A stretch of DNA of 64,000 nt. Source: Ostrinia nubilalis. Its lineage: Eukaryota > Arthropoda > Insecta > Lepidoptera > Crambidae. This document shows positions 58,601-64,000 of this stretch, piece by piece. The notes beneath the pieces are model-generated. The model saw only the letters and a list, made by a program, of their open reading frames with translations. It did no database searches and was not told where the DNA came from. The DNA lies in contig NC_087105.1 in NCBI RefSeq assembly GCF_963855985.1, forward strand, positions 5,582,501 to 5,646,500, in the 5' to 3' direction. Numbering within the stretch: the first letter of the stretch is position 1; every line of letters starts with the position of its first letter. The translations under genes and the position numbers were made by a program.

Positions 58601-61600
58601 TGACAGGAAATTGTGTTTTAAATGATTTTTTATGGTATTTGCAGATTAATATCCTATTGGCGGTTCCACCTATAGTGGTATTTCTCGCGAAGTCCCCACT
58701 AGTGAGCAAGTACGACTTGTCGTCGGTGTGGATAGTGTTGTGCGGCGCCGCGCCGCTCAGTGTTGAGACCATCAACGACGCCAAGAAGCAGTAAGATATG
58801 CGAATATGCCTGGGAGTCTGGGACTCTAACACATTCTATTTTTTTCTTTAATAAGTAATCTTAACTCTACATTTTTTCGTTTCAGATTGCCAAGTTGTCT
58901 TGGAATATTCCAAGGTTACGGAATGACTGAGACATCTTTGTTAGCAACGTCAGATCTTGATGTAGAAAAAAGTAAACCTGGAAGTGGGGGTTATCCTGTT
59001 CGGGGCGTGAAAGCAAAGGTGAGAATGCGTTTTCGGGTCCAGTCAGCTTCTCAATTTAGAGTTGAGTGAGATAAATAGCGATGTATCGTATTTTTTAAAA
59101 CTTTTATAACTAGGTATTATTTGTTTAACGATGAGAAAATCTTGTGGTTTATTAATTAGCTAAATGTGTTTTTATTTTTCAGGTGGTAGATTTAGAGACA
59201 GGCAAAACTCTGGGCGCTCGGCAGAACGGTGAGATTTGCCTGAAGGGTCCGCTCGTGATGAAGGGCTACGCGGGCAACGAGGCGGCCACGCGAGAGATGA
59301 TGGACGGCGACGGCTACCTCAAGACCGGCGACATCGGCTACTACGACGAGGACGGCTGCTTCTTCGTCGTCGACCGCTTGAAGGAGCTCATCAAGTACAA
59401 GGGCCATCAAGTATGTAAATGTTAATTTCCTATATCACTTACCAGTTACCACCCTGGTGATAGTAACTAGGAGAATATTGAATGACGGAGTGCATGCGAA
59501 CGGCGTTTCTCCATTTCTCTATTTCAGGTGGGGGGTAAATTTGGCGCCTACATATGGTGCTGATTGCTCCGCAATAAAAGAACCATTTAGGTGACTTATT
59601 ATAAATAATGATATAAATTACTTAACCACGGCCCATGTTGATTAGATAAAAATATTATGTACAATATTTAAGGTATGATTATCATGATCGGCAAGTCATT
59701 TAGATTAGATATATTCAATAGAACTTTGGACACCGAATATACCTAATCAATCAACTGACTTTAGATTTGAATAAATGTACTTGTACTTGTAGGTACTATC
59801 GGTATCGGTAGCCCAACATCCTGAGGTGGGTCATGCCCACCCGGCAACCCGTCCGCTATACGTGTGTCCGGGGATGTAGTGATTAAAATTTAAAGTTAAG
59901 GTGGGCGTGATGGACAATTTTATCGATGAAAATTCTTTAACGACCTACTACTACGAGTACCTATAACGACTAAAAATTTAAAACTTAAATCCTTGTAATT
60001 TGGTCAAGCACTACATTTGAAGTATTTTCGTCGATAAAATTTGTCCATAGAACGCCCTTAAAGTTTGATCACTACATGTCCTGGCTGGACACACGCGCGC
60101 GCATGCCTAGGTATCTTTTATAGATAAATGATATTTGTTACTGATTACTGTCACCGACTATGATAATATCTTGGGTAAATATTTGATATTTATCAATGTC
60201 TCTATAATTGCTTTTATTTATTGATACTATTATTATAGGATCTAATATTATGTGACTTATGTGGAGTTGAGACTGTTAATGAAATAGTTAACTATGTGAA
60301 TTATCGCTAATAACCCACTAAACTTTTACATCGCTAAAGTTAAAGCGTACTAACCGACCTACATTTCGGAAACGCGTGACAAAATACATTTTATAGAAGC
60401 TGTGCTGCGTTACGAACATACCGCTAACTAGCCTAACGGTCTTTTGCCCAGCTGTGCTTATAGGTAGCATGGTCAGTGTTAAAAAAACTGAATTTGCTGA
60501 TAATGATGATATTTTATCAATTCAAAAAACGTAGTTAAAGGAATAATTTATTTTAAATACGTAGTACATACCTAAGTAGGTAATCTAATTTCCCGGAAGT
60601 TGCGTAAAAGCGTGTGGTGTTTTTACACTACTTACCTATTATACCTAAGAACATTGTTTTACGTAATGAGTACTTAAAGCGCGTGGAGTCACAGACTATA
60701 AGTGAACATGTGGATGCAGGTTATTGTTCGTATTGGCCGCGGCGCGGCGATACAAGCTTTCTTGCGTAGTGCAGAGACCGCCAGAATAAATAATTGCATG
60801 TACATGCACATCTTTTACTCTACACTAATATTATAAAGAGGAAAAATTTGTTTGTTTGGTTGTAATGAATAGGCTCAAAAACTACTGGATCGTTTTTAAA
60901 AATTCTTTCACCATTGAAAGCTACATTATCCACGAGTAACATAGGCTATATTTTATTTTGGAAAAAATAGGGTTCCGTAAAATATTTGGGTTATTCGGAG
61001 TCCACGCGGGCGAAGCCGCTGGCGAAAAGCTAGTAATAAATACTTTTTAACTTTTTTTAGGTGCCCCCGGCGGAGGTGGAGAGCGTCCTGCTGGAGCACG
61101 CGGCGGTGGCGGAGAGCGCCGTGGTGGGCACGGCCGACGAGCTGGCCGGCGAGCTGCCCACCGCCTTCGTGGTCCTCAAGCCGAACGCCCGCGCCACTGA
61201 GAAGGACATCATTGATTTTGCTGCAACGAGGGTCAGTATTTAGCGCGTTTCCTTCAACATTGGTAATGTCGACGTTGTGTGGTCTCGATATACGTTTGTC
61301 CAAAATCATATAGCGCATCTATGCTCTATCACTAATAATATTTGTTTCGATCTGTCTTTTATACACAAAAGATTCATTCCTGTTATACTTAACACGTTCC
61401 GACGCGGTACTCCAGTACACTATGACACTATCAATCTTCATACAAATGTTATTTTGCAACAACAAGTCTGCTCTCTGCTCTAATGTAAAATCGACGGTTG
61501 TTGGCGTAGTGATTTTTAGATTGATTTTCGTGAAAACGGCGAGACCCGTACTGCCATAATATGAATTCCACCTTTACTGTATATGCCGTTACCGCGGCGG

Positions 61601-61796
61601 AATAATAATTATAGTCTGGTAAAATTTTACGTTGTTATTTCAATTTCTTAAAAATTTCTTTCACCAGCTATCGCAAGCGAAGCGTCTCCACGGAGGAGTG
61701 ATATTTGTGGAAGCTATCCCCAAAAATCCATCTGGAAAGATACTACGGCGAGTGCTGAGACAAAAGTTGCAAGAAAAGAAAAAGAGTAAATTATGA
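55692..61796 (+). CDS. Peroxisomal 4-coumarate-ligase/luciferase-like acyl-CoA synthetase, copy B, 9 exons
   Basis: Same reaction class as copy A, with which it is head to head. Exons: 55692-55826, 57245-57452, 57787-58105, 58185-58350, 58645-58790, 58886-59018, 59183-59410, 61061-61231, 61668-61796; 1,635 bases, 544 residues. Exons 2, 3, 5, 7 and 8 have exactly the same lengths as in copy A (208, 319, 146, 228, 171), and the catalytic Lys falls at about 526 in both. Motifs: [15 protein letters not shown] (196-210), [51 protein letters not shown]. It ends KKKSKL, a strong type 1 peroxisomal signal. Exons 7 and 8 are GC-rich compared with the introns. Substrate unknown; fatty or aromatic acids are plausible. 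Confidence 0.93.
56042..56168. mobile_element. 127 bp hairpin MITE in synthetase B intron 1
   Basis: TAAGGTTCGGCCAAACCAAC and six further bases are mirrored exactly at the right end; the centre is GC-rich. Confidence 0.82.
56395..56582 (+). repeat. Helitron-like repeat fragment in synthetase B intron 1
   Basis: GTATTGAATAGGCTCC, GGAAAATTCTTTCACCATAA and the end GGGAAAAAGCTAGTA match the family best preserved at 60818-61036. Confidence 0.6.
56693..56966. mobile_element. 274 bp foldback MITE, TA target site
   Basis: CAGAGTGTTAGGTAAATGGG at the left is mirrored by CCCATTTACCTAACACCCTG at the right, with TA outside both ends. The arms continue to pair (GTTAACATGGGC, ATGGTATGGTGAAGTCAG). Its ends resemble those of the 2.09 kb foldback at 2669. 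Confidence 0.85.
59869..60100. mobile_element. Foldback MITE in synthetase B intron 7
   Basis: TGTGTCCGGGGATGTAGTGA is mirrored with small indels by TCACTACATGTCCTGGCTGG ACACA; inner GGACAATTTTATCGATGAAA pairs with its inverse at about 60027-60047. Confidence 0.65.
60818..61036 (+). repeat. Helitron-like element ending 24 bases before exon 8
   Basis: Starts near CTACACTAATATTATAAAGA, contains AAACTACTGGATCG and TTCTTTCACCATTGAAAGC, and ends GCGGGCGAAGCCGCTGGCGA then AAAGCTAGT. The CTAG end after a GC hairpin is typical of Helitrons. The exon 8 acceptor of synthetase B is at 61060. Confidence 0.65.
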
Positions 61797-63899
61797 TTTA
61801 TGAAATGTTATGTAGGTGTTTGTTCTTTGTTTATTGTATTTAATTAATTTAAGTGATTTATTATGACTGGTTTTTGGTTTAAGATACATTAAATCATGTT
61901 TTTTTATAATCAGATTGTTTTTGTAATTATATAATGTATGTACAGTTTACCTTATTACCTTTACATTTAAAAAGATAAATTGTTGTTTTGAAAATACAGA
62001 AGGGTCAATCATATTAAGTAACAAAATACTGCAAAATATTACATCATACAAAACTGCCTATCAGCTAAACACGTTTTTCTCTAATCAGTAGATAGATTAT
62101 TGTAAATATAAATTCTTTGATAATCTTGTAGATACTCGTAAACTGCCTTAGATAATTGAAATCACTAGGATTATCTCTTAGGATTTGCAAGTTCAAACGG
62201 AATAAAATGAAACCCCTAACCGAATTAAAAATCCTTTTATGGACTTCTTGGCGTCTACTTATCCCCGGAAACGCGTGAAATTGAGAAGTATTATTAGGTA
62301 CCTATCTGTGTAATATTGTCTACGATTGATTGGCGCTGAAAAAACCAAGATCTAAATGAATGACGATGATGTAGGGAATGAGAAAAGGAGTTGTCTCCTC
62401 GCAGAGTACAGACTTTATCGGCTGATAGTTTAGTCGAGCAGTTAATAGTAGGAACACGGTCGATTAAATTCTTCATACAAATTAGCCGATCAAGCTACCG
62501 GCTAACAAAGTCTTTAGTCTGCAGGGAATCTCAAGGGTATGGATGGATGGAACCCTTGTGTGATTCATACTCAACTTTTTTGCATAGTACGTGACCCCAA
62601 ATAGAGTAAAGATGTTTGCTTGTCAGAGCCCTTCTGTGTAGGGCTGGTGTCGGTGCTTGTCGCGAGCATGATTGATTGTGGCGGGGACGGCCCGGCCCGC
62701 AGCCAGTGCTCTTCACTGCCCGCTACTCTATTATATCCATCCAATTATCCCTAATGGACGAACTCCCAGCGCTCCTGTGGGCGTAGCATAAGCGAATTCG
62801 GAAAATTGTTCTACACTTGGTTGTACGTCTATATTGTAAAGTAACATAATGTTAGGTAATAAAATTAATCAATGACTTTAACGCATTTTGATAATTGATA
62901 ATATTAAATACAAATTCACTAAATACTTAATTAAGTTGTCACAGTTGTGGCACTGTGGCGAGAGTTGTCTCTAAGTTGAATCTTAAACAAAGCAAAAAAC
63001 ATCACCTGCCTATACATAACTTTTGGTTTGTAGAACTCAGGTCTATAAGTACATAGTCAACCTAATTCGAAAAACATAATGTTAAGTATTAGCCTCTATC
63101 TCATTACTTAGTTGTCCCACAGGATTTTTCCGCTTGCCGTAAATGCCCTTGATACCAATTCTATCATTTTATTGCAATACTATTACCATAATTAAAATGT
63201 ATGTAGATTAGTTTTATATGTCTATATCTTCTTCACATTATTTTACATAATATCTTAGAGATAAGCTTTCCTTATGGCTTATTGGTGTCGGCCTCGGACA
63301 GGCCGGTTTGAAGGTTGGTAGTTCATTCCCTGCTGCTGTCCTATTCACCACAACTCCTCAAAGTTCCTAAAATAGCGTAACAAGTAAATTAGAAATACTA
63401 AACTCTCTAGTATTGTTTAAATAAAAAATATGCATTACAAATTAAATAATACGGAACGCAGTGTGTTCTATTTGAAGCATGACATGAAGGATTTAATAAA
63501 TTGTTCCAAACCTATCACATCCTGGCTCAAACTGGAATAATAATAGTTAGGTACCTACTTAAACTAAACATAAATGTTTAATGTCCATGTGCCCTAAAGA
63601 GATTCAAACCCGAAACCACATCTTGCGCGTTGTAGTAGGCAACGAAATAAATACGTAGCTTTGTTACTTAACTACAGTTTCTTTCATACATATATGTACC
63701 AACATCTAGTTCTGATAGAAAGTTTTATCTAGTTACGCAAATTTTATGCTGTTTGAAATACAAATAAATAAACCATGAAAAGATAATTTTACTGGCTCGC
63801 TCGTTAACAGGTTTATTTTTGTCCATCCGTCATGTAACTAAATTTTCATACATCTCTGTAGTACCAGGGAGAATCTTCGGTAGGGCATAAAATTGAACA
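61797..63899. other. 3' flank of synthetase B and gene-free stretch
   Basis: No supported gene. 62408-62517 is a diverged relative of the MITE at 21253 (GGCTGATAGTTTAGTCGAGC). 63275-63350 has a SINE-head-like segment (CGGTTTGAAGGTTGGTAGTTC). ATTAAA near 61889 may serve as the synthetase poly(A) signal. Confidence 0.4.
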
Positions 63900-64000
63900 T
63901 TCGTAAATCCGTGACGTGTGGTAGTTGATCGGCTTAGTGCGGAGCAGTGCGCGCGGTGGACGCGACCGCGGCCGCCCGCACTCGCCGCCCGCCTCATACG
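63900..64000. promoter_or_regulatory. CpG-rich window end, possible start of another gene
   Basis: The last 90 bases turn abruptly GC- and CpG-rich (GGACGCGACCGCGGCCGCCC), unlike the AT-rich sequence before. In this window such composition otherwise marks exons or 5' regions. No start codon or frame can be assigned. Confidence 0.3.

Overview
The window looks like nuclear DNA of a moth or butterfly (Lepidoptera). The genes have short exons with GT-AG introns. The AT-rich spacers carry repeats I know from lepidopteran genomes: RTE-type 3' tails ending in CATCATCAT, tRNA-headed SINEs, Helitron-like tails ending GAAAAGCTAGT, and many palindromic MITEs. The species cannot be told from the sequence. 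Exon joins were made by eye; for the complete genes the summed exon lengths are divisible by three and the joined frames read through conserved motifs.

Layout: 1-1546 (+) is the 3' part of a CCA-adding enzyme gene (TRNT1). It converges on a ZFYVE19/ANCHR-like gene at 1735-5380 (-), whose third intron holds a 2.09 kb foldback transposon. 6022-11310 (-) is a six-exon THAP9/P-element-type transposase gene, split inside its last exon by a 1.03 kb terminal-inverted-repeat element. 11311-14064 is repeat-rich and contains one orphan THAP-like exon. 14065-22067 (+) is a ten-exon C2H2 zinc finger gene in which an exon end plus its 5' splice site is tandemly repeated 11 times. 24013-26711 (+) is a bisphosphate nucleotidase (BPNT1).

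Two peroxisomal luciferase/4-coumarate-ligase-like acyl-CoA synthetase paralogs then lie head to head: 27039-39663 (-) and 55692-61796 (+). Both have nine exons of nearly identical lengths and both end in the peroxisomal signal SKL. The last intron of the first holds a complete 5.5 kb non-LTR retrotransposon with two intact ORFs and a 12-bp target duplication. The 16 kb between the paralogs is repeat-rich. It includes a 4.7 kb hAT-type element (50097-54843, 8-bp target duplication) into which several other elements have inserted, one inside another. 61797-64000 has no gene I can support, but the last 100 bases are very CpG-rich and may begin the next gene.

The host genes do not form one pathway. 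They are housekeeping genes (tRNA maturation, abscission checkpoint, sulfur/nucleotide salvage), an unassigned zinc finger protein and a small peroxisomal acyl-activating gene pair. The most unusual material is the transposon architecture: recurring foldback elements flanked by TA, precise insertions with recognisable empty sites, and elements sitting within about 25 bases of splice acceptors.
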